64,000 nt of DNA from the NCBI GenBank assembly GCA_013397455.1, contig VYZB01000756.1, positions 1-64,000 of the forward strand, given 5' to 3'. Under the pieces are notes generated by a model. It did no database searches and was not told the origin of the DNA. It was given only the letters and a program-made list of their open reading frames with translations. A program made the translations under genes and the position numbers. This stretch comes from Crotophaga sulcirostris (lineage: Eukaryota; Chordata; Aves; Cuculiformes; Crotophagidae). Below, piece by piece: positions 50,139 through 62,500 of the stretch (position 1 is its first letter; each line of letters starts with the position of its first letter).

Positions 50139-53100
50139 GTAAGCAACTGACATGGTATGCTGTAAATTATGTTGTTGCTTTAGTGCAGAGTAGGTCTGTG
50201 ATGAAAAAAACATAAATGAAAATAGGGTGAAATTACCAAATGGTTAAAACATTGCAGAGTTGCAGGTGTGAGTGGCTACTCCTTGAGAAGTCCTCTCTTT
50301 CTGGCAGTGACAGGAATTCTCTAGACAGTGTAGGCTTTTTTATGACAGTTTTGATCTTCAGGAAGGGAAAGCAGCCCTATGCTTTTGATCCGTCTGCATT
50401 TCATTGGTGGGGCCCAAGCAAGTTTTGCTGCCTCTGGGAGATTATGGAAGCTAGTAAGGGAGTTGTAAGCATCAGGGAAGAGCTATTGGAGAAGTGTGAT
50501 TATAAACGTGGATGTGGGGTCAGCAGTGGTAAGTCTTAGGACTGCAGATTTTACTTGAAGGTCACTGCTGATTATTATAGCATTTTTAGAACTTTTGTCC
50601 TTTACTTGAAGAAATTTTATTTATAAACACGCTTATATCCTGGAATTTATAAGCTTGTGGACACTTGTTCAATGTGCTTAACGTGAAACTACTGAAATTA
50701 GTGACTTAAAGTAAACATACCTTTGCATACTCATGCAAGTGAGATTTGCTTCTGTGTTCCCAACTGCCTCTATGAGTTGGCAAAGGAATGTAGTGCTTGC
50801 TTAGTGAAAAATCATTCATGCCTTGCCTTAGGGCAACACTGAAATGAGCTTTAAAGCCATTGGAATTTCTAGAAATGTTTAATATTATCAATACAAAAAG
50901 CTGAAGGATAACATTTTTCTGTTTTCTTGCTTTTTATGCATTTGACATCACTTTGTGTAACTAGTTTCTTTTTTTCTCCTTGTAGAATTTCTCTATTGTT
51001 TGTGTGGGTTGGTAATTTGGCAGTGGGGAGGGGAGAAGATGAAAGACTAATTTGCAAAATGAAGAAAGTTGGCATAAAGCTCAGTGGCAGATGAAACTAT
51101 TCCTAATTCTTTTCAGTTGACTAGATTTCAAGTTGGAAATGTCTCTTTAAGGGCTAACATTGATACCATAGGGAAGATTTTTTGGTAGCCTTTTTATTGA
51201 GTAAGAATTCATTCCACTAAAAGCAGCATTGTGAGAAAATCCATGCAGAGGAAAATACACATTCTCTGAATTCCATAAAGGATGCAGATGACCTAAAACT
51301 GATTTAAAAGCAGAAAGAATAAGAGTTTAAGCTTTATACGCATTTTCATGCAAGATAACCATGGAGTATTTGAATTATTTGTTGACTTAAAGGCAGGAAA
51401 AAAATCTAAAGCAGTCTAGTGATTCAGCACAGTGCAAGGCTATACAGGTATGGGAAGGAAGCTTTATCTTGGAGTCCTTTATCCTTTTTCATTTTCTTTC
51501 CCAACTGTAAGTGGGGTTATATGACAAAGCAAATACTTTTTTTTTTTTAGAAATGGGGCTCTGAAAGATTCCATTATCTGAGGTATGCCTTCTCCTTGTG
51601 GAAATAGTAGAATATGTACATAAAACCAGTTAAAAAAAAATCAACTATTTAAACTGCTGAATCTCTTCTATGTTGAATTTCTCTCCAGATTTTACAATAA
51701 TGTTTGTCAGTCTCTTTCATATTGCTTTTAAATATGTATTATTTTAATTCTGGGATTAGGGGAGCAAAAGAACTGGTTTGGTGAGGTTTTTTGTTTTTGT
51801 TTTTTTTTTTTAAACCTTTGCCTCAAGGATTGTAACTAATATGACAGAGCAGATGGAGTGCATCAGCGGAACATTATTAGTAGTAGTATTGGTGCTCAAA
51901 AGAGTACTTGCCTAATGCATTTAAACTTCCTTTTTATAGGTTATTAATGTGGATGATGATGGCAATGAACTGGGTTCTGGCATAATGGAACTTACCGATA
52001 CAGAACTGATTTTGTACACCCGTAAAAGGGACTCAGTAAAATGGCACTACCTCTGTCTCCGTCGCTATGGCTATGACTCAAATCTTTTCTCTTTTGAAAG
52101 TGGCCGAAGGTGTCAAACTGGACAAGGTATGTGGAATTTTTGTATGTAAGGCTTGGAAATTTATTTGATGTTGGAAGACAGTTTCGTTTAAAAAAGTATA
52201 TTTTCCTATCCTTTGGCAAAGGTTATGAAGGCTGTAGGTTTGTATGTGAATGTGGTTTCTGGAAAAAAGTAAGTTAGCTTTTGAGGAATGGTAGTATGGT
52301 AAAATGTGGATTTGAGTTGCGCATAATTTTTGGCACTGTAGCTCTGGAGCACTTAATGTTTGTATGTGTAGATACTTCTGGTCTACTTAGGAGGTGGTTT
52401 TGACAGGGAAATTCTTTTACATCAGAGGTTGACTTCACTTTCAAGGAGGGGCAGTGAAACCTTGAACTCTGAAGGAATCTCCTCAGAATTCAAAGAATTC
52501 TCTATTTTATAGATTTTAAAAGACTGGAGCACTGTTATGAACTGGGTATCCCTACCCTATTATATTGTCTTCAGTAAGAAACTTTTGTTTCATCCTCTTC
52601 CTAAAACAAAAAGATTTATCAGTGGCATCATTCTCAAATTTTGACACATTTTTGTAAGAAGTGTGTAAACTCCAGCTACGTTCAGTTATTTTCTCTTTAG
52701 CTTCAATAGGAAAAAGATGGTTACCTTTCCAGTTCACAGGTCATGCCTGCCTTGCTCAAGGTTGGCTCCCTGTGAGGATATTTAGGCTTTTCTCTCTTCA
52801 CTGCACCAGTCCCTGAAGGAAGAGCTGTTTTGGTTGAGGTCTCGGCCTTGTTTTGGACCTTTCTACTGTGATGTAGCTGTGTGCAGTTGGAATTCTTACA
52901 TGTTCATACGTTGTGAAATTAAGTTGGATTTTTATTTTCTTATAGCTTTTTAGCATCTACTACTGTTTTTATCAATAATGATACTAAGCAATTGCATTTT
53001 CTTATATTTCACTGTAAAAAAAAATGGGGAAGATTGATCATAAACAAAGCTGGTCAATTTCTTTAATCTTCATTGTCCAGGCAGAAAAGTAAGGGCAGAC

Positions 53101-56100
53101 AGGTGATTTTTTTTTGTGAGACTTTAGAAGGTATTCTCAATTCATCTCCTAATAAGAAATGGAGTTGTTTTCACAGTGTATTTCATACTAAATTTTCAGA
53201 CTTCTGAGAAGAAAGTAATAAAGCTTGTTTGAAGAAAATCAATTTAATTGATTTTGCATGTTTAATTTACTGCTTTTCTAAATGTGCAAAATAGATGCTA
53301 ATAAAAGTCAATTGAAAATACACTATTTTGAAAGTTCTTTTCCGTGGCCTATTAGCTGGTCTGCAAAATTTTCTACTGATTCTAATTGACTTTTCTGCTT
53401 CCCTCCTATTTTTATTTCTGAATAGAGAAGATTAAGCAGGCCGTATGAGCAGCAACCCTTTCCTCCCTCTTTTGTTCTTGCCTTCCTTACATAATATTAA
53501 AATACCGTGAATATTGAGAAAAAAAATAAATCTGGCAGAAAATGTTCTCTCTGCTGCCCTTTTGCAATGGAGCATTGTTCCAGCGATATACACTGGGTTT
53601 TGTGGGCACAATTGCAAAACTTCATCTTCACTTGGTAAGAGGACCAAGTTTTTCATCTGAGAAACACTCGGAATATTGCCCAACAGGTTTTACTGACTGC
53701 ATTAACCAATTTTCTTGTTTATGCTTTCCATTTAATCTCACATTGTATTTTATGATAAGTTGTCAGAATGCACTGATGGTGAAACCTTGAGTTTGTGCTA
53801 GGTAATAAAAACCTTGAAGATGTATTTTGGGAGCCCAGCTAATAGATAATTCAGGATAGAAAACTTGGAGGAGCTGGTGTGTCACTGTACTGTGTTAGTG
53901 ACAGATCACATCGTATTTAATCTGAATATATTTAATAAAAATCAAAGTTTCATCAAAGTGGTTTTGCTTGCAGTTTCAGTGCCAATTTGGTTCACCTCAT
54001 ATTTGAGGAATTGGGGATTTAGAAGCACTTATTTTAAACAAAGGAGTAAAGGCAACTGAATTTCTCAGAAACACACTGGGAGCTCTTTAAAGCTTGTGAA
54101 CCTAGATATTTTTATTTTCTTTTGTCTATTAAAATTAAATATCCAGTGTGAATTTTCAGAAGTAGACAACAAATTAAACATGGACTACTGTACTTGAGCT
54201 GGATTATGGGTTGGGGAAATGTAGCAGAAGCAGCTCTACAGCTGCGATGTTGCAGGCATGAAGCTTATTCACTGCACCAGCCAAATATTAATTGTTGAGC
54301 GTCATTTCTCTTAGCCCACTTGGTCTATTCTCTGCAGGGTTTTTGTGAGCTTCTGCCAGAAATGCTCTGCACGGAAGTTCTGATCTGTCACAGTTCTATG
54401 TCCTTAAATACATATATGATGATAGTAATTGCCAGCATATTAACATAATTGCACTTACAGAACTAGTTATGTAGGTAGGTAGTTTTTAGTAAAGAGTGTT
54501 TTAAGATTGTAATACTCATTTTAAAAAATGAGCACCTGCACCCACGTTTAACAAGCGTGTCAACTTTAACTTCATGCTTTCAATGGAAGAATAATCCAAA
54601 GATGCGACTTTGCTGGTGAGGGTAAGTTGGGGCGCTCCCTGCTGTTTAAAGACAAAGTGGCACAATACACCCGCAAAACACATGGTATTGCTGCTAACTT
54701 TGTGTTCTGTGTCTATCCTTTAGCCTAAAGCAATTGGTTTGTTACTGTCTGTTTCACACAGTTTGTCTTACTAGCTTTTTGTTTCGGTCTTCCTAAAGAA
54801 ACTAAACTTTTACCCAGTGTTTAAATCCTTCTTTCCTGGTGTGCAGGTACCTTATTTTAATGGTAATTTAATAGAAATCTGGTTTTAAAAATATGACCTT
54901 CTAGCACCACATTAGTTTCATGTAGTGTTTTAAAAAAAATGTATTCATTTAACAGGTATCCTTTTTATCAGCTTAAAAAAAAGAAAAAACCTTGCCCTGT
55001 TTTCTGGTTGTTTTTTTTAACCTGTCATTTAGCACTCAAAACTTAGTTTTGCTTTAAACTGAATCAGTTTTCTGCTCTAATTTAACTTTCAGTGCATGGG
55101 AGTCTTATTCTTCAATTAGATAAACACCTTAAAGGTTTCCACAGTAAATTTTTGTGTTTTGGGGAAATAGAAAATTGCTAACATTTTTGCTTCTTCAACA
55201 GGTATTCATTACATGGATTCCGGTTCTATTATTTGAAAGTTGTATACGTTGTAAGGCATGTTTCTTAAGTTAAAGGATTTTGATTTTTTTCTTGTGTATT
55301 TATAGGGATCTTTGCCTTTAAATGTGCCCGTGCAGAAGAGCTGTTTAATATGTTGCAAGAGATAATGCAGAATAATAGCATAAATGTGGTAGAAGAACCA
55401 GTAGTAGAAAGGAATAATCATCAAACTGAATTGGAAGCTCCTAGAACCCCTCGAACGCCTACCAGTAAGTATGGTTATACTGTCAGATGACACACCTGAA
55501 TGTGATGTGGTACTTAGCTTTAAATTACTTTTCTTTTTAATTACTTGATTTTATGCAAATTAAATGCTATTTTCAGCTAAGAGGCTAATTACCAGTAATG
55601 CATTCTCTTGAGGTTCTTCCTGACGATTCTCTTTTGAGAATCCTAAGATGTGGGAGCAAAATTTCCACTTCAGCTTTAAGAAATAAGTTTTGGGAGCTTA
55701 GTTGTTGCATAAGAACACTGATTCGTCATATACCTATTGAACTGCTTTATAATATGTCACCATATTTTACTTGTAGCACTTCCAAGAAATGTTAATTTTG
55801 AGCAATGTTCCAATTTTTTTATTAGGATAAAAGTAATAGCAATAACACATCTATAGTGGATTTGGAATCTTTCTTTTGCTTTGGATGGGTAGAGTGAAGT
55901 CCTTTCAGAAAATACCAGAGGATTTCAAGTAATCCCAAGCAAATGTCTTGATGTTTAAAACTCAGAATTCCAGGTTACTGATTATTTTGGAGAAATGGAA
56001 GCTTAAGTAAATAAGTCCCTGTTTGTTATGGAGGCATGTTGCTAATGGCAGAAAGAGAATTGGATAGGGACTTTACTGGGAGGACTGTGGTGTGTAACAC

Positions 56101-59100
56101 ACCTAGGTTTCAGTAGTTGCTTCAGACATATTTCCCAGTAAATACTGGGGTGCTATACTCAGCAATTTGCTTTCCCATTCCTTCCCCCCAGAAAAACTGT
56201 CTTGTGCATGTGTAATACTCTTTCACATATTTTAATTTCTCTTTTGAAAATTAAAGATACAAAGCATCTTACTCATATGCAGTTCTATTTTAATGTTCTC
56301 TTTTAATATGGTTTTGCTTGTTTTTAAATTGAATCAGCTCCTGGGTTCAATGCACAAAGTTTACCCAACGGCTATCCCAGATATCCATCTTTTGGAGATG
56401 CTTCATCACATCCTTCCAGCAGACATCCTTCTGTTGGAAGTGCACGCCTCCCCTCTGTTGGTGAAGAATCAACACATCCTTTACTTGTAGCAGAGGAGCA
56501 AGTGGGTATTTCTTTTCCCCCTTACGTAATTTAAGTTCTACATTAGTTCAGATTTTTCTAGTGCTTGTTCTGTAGGATGTCATTTGTTTTTCAGTAGCAG
56601 ATGAAATGCATTTCTACAGTATGGTAACAGCCTCAGAAAAGTGTTTGCTTTGCCTCTTTAAATGATATATAGGATAGCTTGCTGAGGAAGTGTCACTATG
56701 TTAAGTTGCTCTTCATATTTATATTCAAATAAAGATAGAGAAAGTATTTGTACATAGTCTTCAAAAATTTCAGGAATTATTTTTAATCACAGAAATTGTA
56801 CGTTATAATGAGAGATCCTGGTCAAAAAACTTCTATACGTTTGTCTTCTATTTGATTAATACAAATCATGGAACAACTTAGGCTAGAAAGGACATTTAGA
56901 GTCCACTAGGTCAGATTTTAAAGTTTGAGGCAGCTGCACAAAGCCTTGTCTTACCATGCTTTGAATACTCCAAAGGGGATTCCACAGTGTCTCTGAACCA
57001 TGTGTCCCAGTGTTTGACCACCTTAGTTCTGAGAGCATTTCTCTCTAATGTGTGATCAGATTTTTTTCCTGTTACAGCTGATGTCTGTTGCCCCATAGCC
57101 TTTTGTTGAACATCTCTAAAAAAGGTCTGGCTCTGCTTTTTGTTTCTGTTAGGTAGTTGAAAACAGCTATTAGGTGGCTTCCTGGGCATAAGACTGAACA
57201 GGGATGGCTTGCTCAGCTTCTCCTTGTATGTCACATGCTCTGTCCCCTCTAATCATGGCTTTCCATTGGACTTGCTCCAGTATGGTAATGTTTTCTTGTA
57301 CTGAGGAGTCCATGTTCAGTCTCACAAGTGCTTAATTGATGGTAATAATCACTTTCCTTAACCTACTGGCTAAGAATTTGCTTATGCAAATCAATGCGCA
57401 TATGGTTTTCATTGCTGCAAGGGCACACTGCTGACTGACAGCCAACTTACCATCCACCTGGATCCCTGGTGCTTTTCTGCAAGGCTGTTTTCAAGTCAGT
57501 CAGTGCCCATCTTGTGCTGTTGGTGATGTTCCGTACTAGGCACTGGACTTAGCCCCCCCACTGCCCCTGGAAGCGTCCAGGTGTTATTGTTGGAGCTATT
57601 GAAGCATAAATGAGTTTAAAGAACCAGTGTAGGAGTCAAGTGAGCTGTAATAACACTTCAGCTTGTAGAGCCTGACAGAGGAGGAGTTGGGAAGGCTAGA
57701 TGACTGCTGCTGTTTGGGTATCCAGACAGAGTTAAAACTTAGAGAACGAATGCATTATTCCAGTCTTTCCCATGCAGGCTTATGTTGATCCACTCTGGGT
57801 ACTTGGAGGGATAAACTAGTTGTGTGTTCCTGCCTTTTTTAATGGCATCTGGTGCCAACCCCTGCTCCTTTTTAATTTGAGTGCCACAGTTCATATGGAA
57901 TTGTATATTTTTCTGCTTAATTTCTGGTATTAGGAGGCTGTTGGCTCTTGAGGAATGAATGGACTGCTCTTCCAGTAGAGCCAGCCTCTTTTTCTCAGTG
58001 CTGGAGTAGCATACAAGGCAAGATTATGGGGTTTTTTTAGGTTGTTGGGATGGTTTTTTTTCTTAAGTGGACAGTAAATTTCCTTTGCAGTGTGGAAATT
58101 ATGAAGACAAATTTAACCAAAGCAACTATTGAACTTTTGGTTACTGTTGTGGTAAGAGACAACGAAGTAGAGCTCTGCTTCACTGATTTGACCAAGTGAA
58201 CTGATGAGCTAAATTGGAGCAGCCCAAGGTGGCCCTGGCCAGAGCGGAGCTGGAAGAGAACCTGAAAAGATGTAAATGTAGCACAACTGTGATAATGCAT
58301 CAAATCAAAATAGTTATTAATTGAGGATGTAAACTCTATTCTCTTGTTAAAGTAACATTTACAAAACCAACAGCAAAATTTCAGAGAGGAAAAAAAAAAC
58401 AAAACAACAAATTGAGCACGTTTCAGCAAAATGTGATGACCTTTGTTCTTAAACAGCTGCTATCCCAAGATTCGCTTTTCAGACATTTTTATTAGAAAAG
58501 TGAGTAGTTAAGGCGGAAATAAATTTGGAAGGGGGGAAAAAAAGTGCAAATAACATTTCAATTTCCTTTTTTTTTTTCCCCTCTTAGGTGCACACTTATG
58601 TCAACACTACTGGGGTACAAGAGGAAAGAAAAAACCGATCAAGTGTGCATACGCCACTGGAATCAAAGCTTTCAAACACTGAAACAACTAAAATGAAAGA
58701 AGATCAGATGTGTACTGATGACAGAGATGCTCAGGTTCTCCTGGAGCCTGAAGGAGTCAAGTTTGTTTTAGGACCAACACCTGTTCAAAGGCAGTTAATG
58801 GAAAGAGAGAAACTGGAGCAACTTGGGAGAGACCAAGTTAGTGGCTGCAGCACAAACAACACTGAATGGGACACTGGGTACGACAGTGATGAACGTAGAG
58901 AAACACCATCTGGTAATAAATTGGTGTATGAAAATATAAGTAGGTTATCAATCCCTAGTGCCTCAGGGGTCAGGAGAGGTCGTTTGACATCAACCAGTAC
59001 CTCAGACGCCCAGAACATTAACAACTCTGCTCAGAGGAGAACTGCGCTTTTGAACTATGAGAACTTGCCGTCCTTGCCGCCTGTTTGGGAAGCTCGCAAG

Positions 59101-59538
59101 CTGAGTAGAGATGAAGATGACAGTTTAGGACCAAAGACCCCATCTCTGAATGGCTATCATAATAATCTAGATCCAATGCATAATTATGTCAATACAGAGA
59201 ATGTAACAGTACCAGCAAGTGCTCATAAAGTAGAATTTACACGACGTCGGGACTGTACCCCAACAGTCTTTAACTTTGACATTAGGCGTCCAAGTTTAGA
59301 ACACAGGCAGCTCAACTATATACAGGTTGACTTGGAAGGTGGTAGTGACTCCGACAACCCTCAGACTCCAAAAACCCCCACCACTCCACTTCCACAGACT
59401 CCAACCAGGCGCACAGAGCTGTATGCTGTGATAGACATTGAAAGAACTGCTGCTATGTCAAGCTTGCAAAAAGCATTGCCCCGAGATGATGGTACTTCTA
59501 GGAAAACTAGACATAACAGTACTGACCTGCCTATGTGA
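50073..59538 (+). CDS. FRS2: FRS2, fibroblast growth factor receptor substrate 2 (five coding exons)
   Basis: Membrane-anchored docking protein that binds activated FGF and neurotrophin receptors, is tyrosine-phosphorylated, and recruits GRB2 and SHP2 to drive RAS-MAPK and PI3K signalling. Joined exons give 508 residues plus TGA, equal to the human length. Seen in order: MGSCCSC start, with Gly2 for myristoylation and cysteines that could be acylated; a PTB domain at about residues 13-115; TP-rich motif with Thr132, Thr135 and Thr138 (ERK feedback sites); docking tyrosines Tyr196 (YVNT), Tyr306 (YENI), Tyr349 (YENL) and Tyr392 (YVNT) of GRB2 type; and Tyr436 (YIQV) and Tyr471 (YAVI) of SHP2 type. 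Further TP sites lie at 376 and 452-463. The start is chosen for its G at -3 and +4 and the myristoylation motif. All frames join in phase. The least conserved part is the linker around residues 210-240. No defect is visible. Confidence 0.98.
50139..51939 (+). other. FRS2: FRS2 intron, coding exons 1-2
   Basis: 1801 bp, gtaagc to tatag. AT-rich, with poly-T runs at 51538-51550 and 51799-51812. No repeat or gene recognised. Confidence 0.85.
51940..52126 (+). CDS. FRS2: FRS2 coding exon 2 (residues 23-85, PTB core)
   Basis: Acceptor ctttttatag (AG at 51938-51939); donor caag|gtatgt at 52127. Codes VINVDDDGNELGSG at the start, then LYTRKRDSVKWHYLCLRRYG, and reaches RRCQTGQ. This is the centre of the PTB fold. 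It is 187 nt, ending after the first base of the Gly85 codon. The frame stays open 20 nt past the donor, a chance extension. Confidence 0.97.
52127..55305 (+). other. FRS2: FRS2 intron, coding exons 2-3
   Basis: 3179 bp, gtatgt to tatag. Nothing recognisable inside apart from simple A/T runs. Confidence 0.85.
55306..55464 (+). CDS. FRS2: FRS2 coding exon 3 (residues 85-138)
   Basis: Acceptor gtatttatag (AG at 55304-55305); donor acca|gtaagt at 55465. Codes IFAFKCARAEELFNMLQEIM, the last helix of the PTB domain, then an acidic stretch (VVEEPVVERN) and the start of the PRTPRTPTTP threonine-proline motif. It is 159 nt and ends after the first base of the Thr138 codon. Confidence 0.97.
55465..56337 (+). 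other. FRS2: FRS2 intron, coding exons 3-4
   Basis: 873 bp, gtaagt to atcag. No repeat or extra exon seen. Confidence 0.85.
56338..56501 (+). CDS. FRS2: FRS2 coding exon 4 (residues 138-192)
   Basis: Acceptor ttgaatcag (AG at 56336-56337); donor gagcaa|gtgggt at 56502. Codes a Ser/Pro-rich linker, NGYPRYPSFGDASSHPSS and onward to LLVAEEQ. It is 164 nt and ends in phase 0. A long frame also exists here in another phase (from 56293), which is a shadow. Confidence 0.96.
56502..58587 (+). other. FRS2: FRS2 intron, coding exons 4-5
   Basis: 2086 bp, gtgggt to cttag. Contains the old CR1 copy at 56866-57560. 57561-58587 holds nothing I recognise. Confidence 0.85.
56866..57560 (-). mobile_element. 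Old, diverged CR1 LINE copy, antisense
   Basis: Decayed antisense CR1 signature in order: 'aatcatggaacaacttaggc', 'tagaaaggacatttagagtc', 'cctctaatcatggctttcca', 'tgctccagtatgg', 'ctgtttt...gtcagtcagtg' and 'gtactaggcactggactt'. The order fits the 3' UTR/ORF2 end of CR1, but every block carries many substitutions, so this copy is much older than those at 41-43 kb. The borders are approximate. Confidence 0.7.
58588..59538 (+). CDS. FRS2: FRS2 coding exon 5 (residues 193-508, docking region)
   Basis: Acceptor ttttttcccctcttag (AG at 58586-58587). The first codon is GTG for Val193, not a start codon. Codes the whole docking tail with tyrosines 196, 306, 349, 392, 436 and 471, the repeated TP motif PQTPKTPTTPLPQTPTRR, and ends NSTDLPM before TGA at 59536-59538. 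This large unbroken terminal coding exon is typical of FRS2-family genes. Confidence 0.98.
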   Translation: MHTYVNTTGVQEERKNRSSVHTPLESKLSNTETTKMKEDQMCTDDRDAQVLLEPEGVKFVLGPTPVQRQLMEREKLEQLGRDQVSGCSTNNTEWDTGYDSDERRETPSGNKLVYENISRLSIPSASGVRRGRLTSTSTSDAQNINNSAQRRTALLNYENLPSLPPVWEARKLSRDEDDSLGPKTPSLNGYHNNLDPMHNYVNTENVTVPASAHKVEFTRRRDCTPTVFNFDIRRPSLEHRQLNYIQVDLEGGSDSDNPQTPKTPTTPLPQTPTRRTELYAVIDIERTAAMSSLQKALPRDDGTSRKTRHNSTDLPM

Positions 59539-62500
59539 GCCTGGGAAGCATTAAATCATTTGCACCTTTTGTGAAGTTTATAATGAAGATGCAAATACTT
59601 TGCATTTCCTAACACTAACGCCTTTTATAGACTAATAGAACTTTTTCTGCATACTTCATGTACTTGTCTAACTAAAGGGAATTAATGTACAGCAAGTATT
59701 CATTTAGGTAACACTATTTCATTCTACACTAGTAGTATTTACTGCATAGCAGCATCACCACCTTTCACAGTGCCTCTTTAAATTGATTAGAATCTGAGTC
59801 ACATGCCAGTTTTGCATTTATAAATATTCTGGTCTGGTGCCTATACTTGTTAATGGCATTTATGACACTTTTTAAAGCCTCCTGATGTGTGCATTATTAG
59901 CAGGTAAACCTAATCTTTCAAGATACAGATCTTATGTTCATTCCTCACTGAAGTGGCTCCTCCAGAATGAAGTGTATGTAACACATTAATTCGCTCAGTT
60001 TAATGTATGCAGGATACATCGGTTCATCTCAAGGGATATAAACACCACACCTTTTTTTGTCTGTTGGGTTTTTTTTTAAGACCACATGGGCAAGAAGACC
60101 TCTAATTCCCCATAGTTCTATTAACTTCTGTGATATTTGAGAGGTCACATTGAAGTTTGTTGATCAGAGCTATAAACACTTGTAAACCCAGCCTTAACCT
60201 CCTTCTGCCAAAAGAGAATTCTGAGTGGCGCATAAAGTTCCCTGTGAAATCTGACAGAATTTTAATCTCATTAGATTTTTGGGTTTTTTTTGTGAAAGAA
60301 GTCACAGGTTGACAAATGAATTAAGGCTCTCTTGTCATTTTGTAGTTCAGTGTGCCTTCCTTTCTTTGCATTTGTGTGTTTCTTTTTTATCTGTTCCATA
60401 ATGTCTTGTTTGAAAAGTCAAAATTTTGTATATAGCTTTAATTATTGTTCAGGGTTGTTTGTGTTTGTCTTACTCTATGCATTTGACAAGGAAAGACTCT
60501 TGAAGGTCAAATGCTTGTCTTCGTCCAGTGTTCTACTTTTTTATGCCTGACAGAAATATCCCAGCTCTCCAGCAACATGCATTATTGCACAACTGGAAAG
60601 GTTTATTATGCAGTTATTGTCTTCCTCTAAAGCACCAGACACAGGTTACACGGGAGGCAGGGTACTGGGACTTGATAGTTCTTCATAGAAAACTGTACAT
60701 TCTAGCAATGTGCATCCATAGTTGATAGTATACTTTAATTTAGAAAGATATGTAGTAAATTATCTGAAGGTAGTATTATCTATGGGCATACTTCTTTTCC
60801 TTTTGCAGTTGGTGAACTTGGTTACAATGATGGCTGCTCAGTGTTACAGGTACATCCAGGTAGAATATTGTTTGAATATGCCAGATGAACTCTTTGCAGA
60901 AGTTGCTTTGTTTTTAGAATTCTGGCAGTATTGCAGGTGCATGTTGGTACTGACAGCAGAAGAGATTACTCTTGAGCCTGTGCTTGTAATGCAACTGACA
61001 CTTCTGTGAACTGGTGTGATGTAAAATAACCCTTGAACTGTGAGTGAGCAAAAACATACAAGAAAAGCCATTTGGAGACCTGAAAATGAATTTAGGGTCT
61101 TCATGCAATATTTGAATTCAAGTTTTATAAATAACAAACTACAATGATTTTCAGTCTTTTAAATTGGAGCGTATTTCCGTTCCTTTGTTAATCTTTTCTT
61201 TGGTCTTCTCTCAGTTTAGTCGTGGCAGCAGTAACAGCACCTGAAATATGTGTCTTGCCACACCATTAAGGAATATCAGGCAACCTTTCTACTGAGTTTC
61301 ATTATTCTTTACAGACTGTATGGTACTAAAATAACAGATGCACAAGGAATATAATTTGCAGAAGTAAAAGATGGCAGTCATTGAGACCATTATGAGGAAC
61401 TTAAGTGAGAATAAAAAAAACCTCTCATTAATGATTTCATGGTCAACCTATGCACACTCTTGTGATAGACTTGTTGACTTGGAGACCTTGGTACTCAAGA
61501 GGGTAATGACTACCCTAGAGCTAGACGTGCCACAGGTATGCAGTGTTAGTGCTTGTTCGCATCTTTGCCGTTGCCTCACCTTATGCTATGGTCTGTACTG
61601 AAGAGATAATACCAGGTATTGCAAAATAATTACTGGGTCAATGATACTGTGTGATTCTTGTTCTTAGTTTACAGCTCCCTTAAATTTGTGAGCCAAACTA
61701 ATGCTTTGGCATGTGTTTTGAGGCAAACACGTGTGATCTAGCTGGCTGCCTAGAAATATTTGGTCCTCATCTGTATAGTATGGGTGTTTCAGAAGTACTA
61801 ACTAACTGGACCCCTAAAACACACCTGTGAGGCAGGGAAGTAATATTAATTGACAAACAGGGAAACAGAGGCTTCAGGTAGATCCTAAGTGACCTGCTGA
61901 AATTACAACCACCAACCATATCTCTCCTTAGTTCCAGTGCACTGTCCTATGTGTTTACCCCAAATAGCCTCAGATTCAAGGGATGGTCTGAGTAATTTTT
62001 TTATGTTGTTAGAAGTTTCACAGTACTTCATAGAGTGTGTTTTCTTAACCTTGGTTCCCAGAGTCGAGAACATACTGAAATTACAACTTTCTGTAGCCTT
62101 AATTATATTAACAAGTCTGGCGACATGTTTTCTAGGACTACTTTTTTACCTTCTTACATTTTAGAGGTGGGATAATGCTTTCTCATTTTGTGTACACTGC
62201 AGACACACCGGGTAGTCCCTGTTACTGGCACTACTCATCTTTAGCATTCCTTATTTTCTGCCCTTTGAAGTAGATGTAGTTGAAATGCACTTTACCCTTT
62301 GAGACTTGGTAAATATTTTTTTAAATTCAGTCTCTTTTTTAAAGGCTGTGATGTTAGGTTTAGTGTCTGTACTCTAGCATTCAGTTTTCAGCTGAAATCT
62401 CTCCGCAGTATTTAGATCATATTTATTTTGGGCCCACAGGTGTATCAACTGAGAAACTACATATATGTAACCATTTTCTTTCGTAACTGAGACATATTAA

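Noticed and set aside
51949..52149. A 66-codon gene starting at ATG 51949
   Set aside because: It is FRS2 coding exon 2 read from an internal methionine-like position and past the donor site.
58588..59538. A separate gene starting at GTG 58588
   Set aside because: The GTG is the first codon (Val193) of the last FRS2 exon directly after a strong splice acceptor.
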